Assembly (NCBI RefSeq): GCF_008757455.1
Contig: NZ_VCMV01000003.1
Location: forward strand, 304,322 to 368,321
Direction: 5' to 3'
From: Microvirga brassicacearum
Lineage (GTDB): Bacteria; Pseudomonadota; Alphaproteobacteria; Rhizobiales; Beijerinckiaceae
Length of the DNA: 64,000 nucleotides
Position 1 is the stretch's first letter, and every line of letters starts with the position of its first letter. Both the position numbers and the translations under genes were made by a program. Below are positions 63,982-64,000 of this stretch, one piece after another. The notes under the pieces were generated by a model. It worked only from the letters and a program-made list of their open reading frames with translations, was not told where the DNA came from and did not search any database.

Positions 63982-64000
63982 TCAGGCCTTGCCGGCCATG
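63982..64000 (-). CDS. 3' end of an upstream minus-strand gene (partial)
   Basis: The frame entering from the right edge ends MAGKA then TGA at 63984-63982, 12 bases before the bolA start codon. In Rhizobiales the gene upstream of bolA-grxD is often purL, but too little sequence is present to identify it. Confidence 0.3.

Overview
The window is a chromosomal piece of a GC-rich alphaproteobacterium, most likely of the order Hyphomicrobiales (Rhizobiales). This rests on the blocks rplU-rpmA-GNAT-obgE-proB, proA-nadD-rsfS-rlmH-EnvC-ctpA-rppH and DUF4175-lysA-lipoprotein, on a Porin_2-type porin, on a DUF3489/DUF2924/serine-recombinase cassette, and on a palindromic GAGCATGATG-type intergenic repeat. 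The genus cannot be fixed from sequence alone.

Region 1 (1-20.3 kb) is a metabolic island. It holds an AraC-family regulator, a DUF2092 gene pair, and a pta-ackA-hypothetical-DUF3141-fabI-AI-2E transporter operon. On the minus strand it holds an operon for an L-serine dehydratase with a Tat-like leader, pyruvate formate-lyase, its activase and an AspT-type transporter. Together these could turn serine into pyruvate, acetyl-CoA plus formate, then acetate plus ATP. Three promoters in this island (near 2.4, 3.7 and 20.2 kb) share one architecture: two GTCAA direct repeats exactly 21 bp apart, with a -10-like hexamer starting exactly 25 bp after the second repeat. That is the arrangement expected of an AraC/XylS-type activator, and an AraC-type gene sits directly upstream of the first site. 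This predicted regulon is the main discovery of the window.

Region 2 (20.3-31 kb) is accessory. It contains a GNAT protein, the DUF3489/DUF2924/recombinase cassette (DUF2924 carries an apparent one-base deletion), an HU protein with a histone-H1-like tail, a gene fragment, an msrB-msrA-thioredoxin operon, a divergent LysR/oxidoreductase pair and a DUF763 gene. A tRNA-Ser closes it.

Region 3 (31-42.3 kb) is conserved housekeeping: ribosomal proteins, ObgE, proline biosynthesis, NAD synthesis, ribosome maturation, cell-division peptidoglycan control and RNA pyrophosphohydrolase. A DUF72 gene in it is interrupted by one in-frame amber codon.

Region 4 (42.3-64 kb) mixes envelope, redox and respiratory functions: a cupredoxin/sigma-factor operon, a DUF308-like membrane protein with a possible Cys-His domain, MFS and acyltransferase genes, tRNA-Leu, DedA-type proteins, DsbB, an HNH protein, a TsdA-like dihaem cytochrome, 3-hydroxybutyryl-CoA dehydrogenase with EtfAB, rhomboid, cobalamin adenosyltransferase, a PagL-like deacylase, DUF4175, lysA, a small lipoprotein, TlpA, and grxD-bolA. 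Two copies of a dispersed repeat begin exactly at the TAG stop codons of two unrelated genes here. I saw no CRISPR array, rRNA or prophage.
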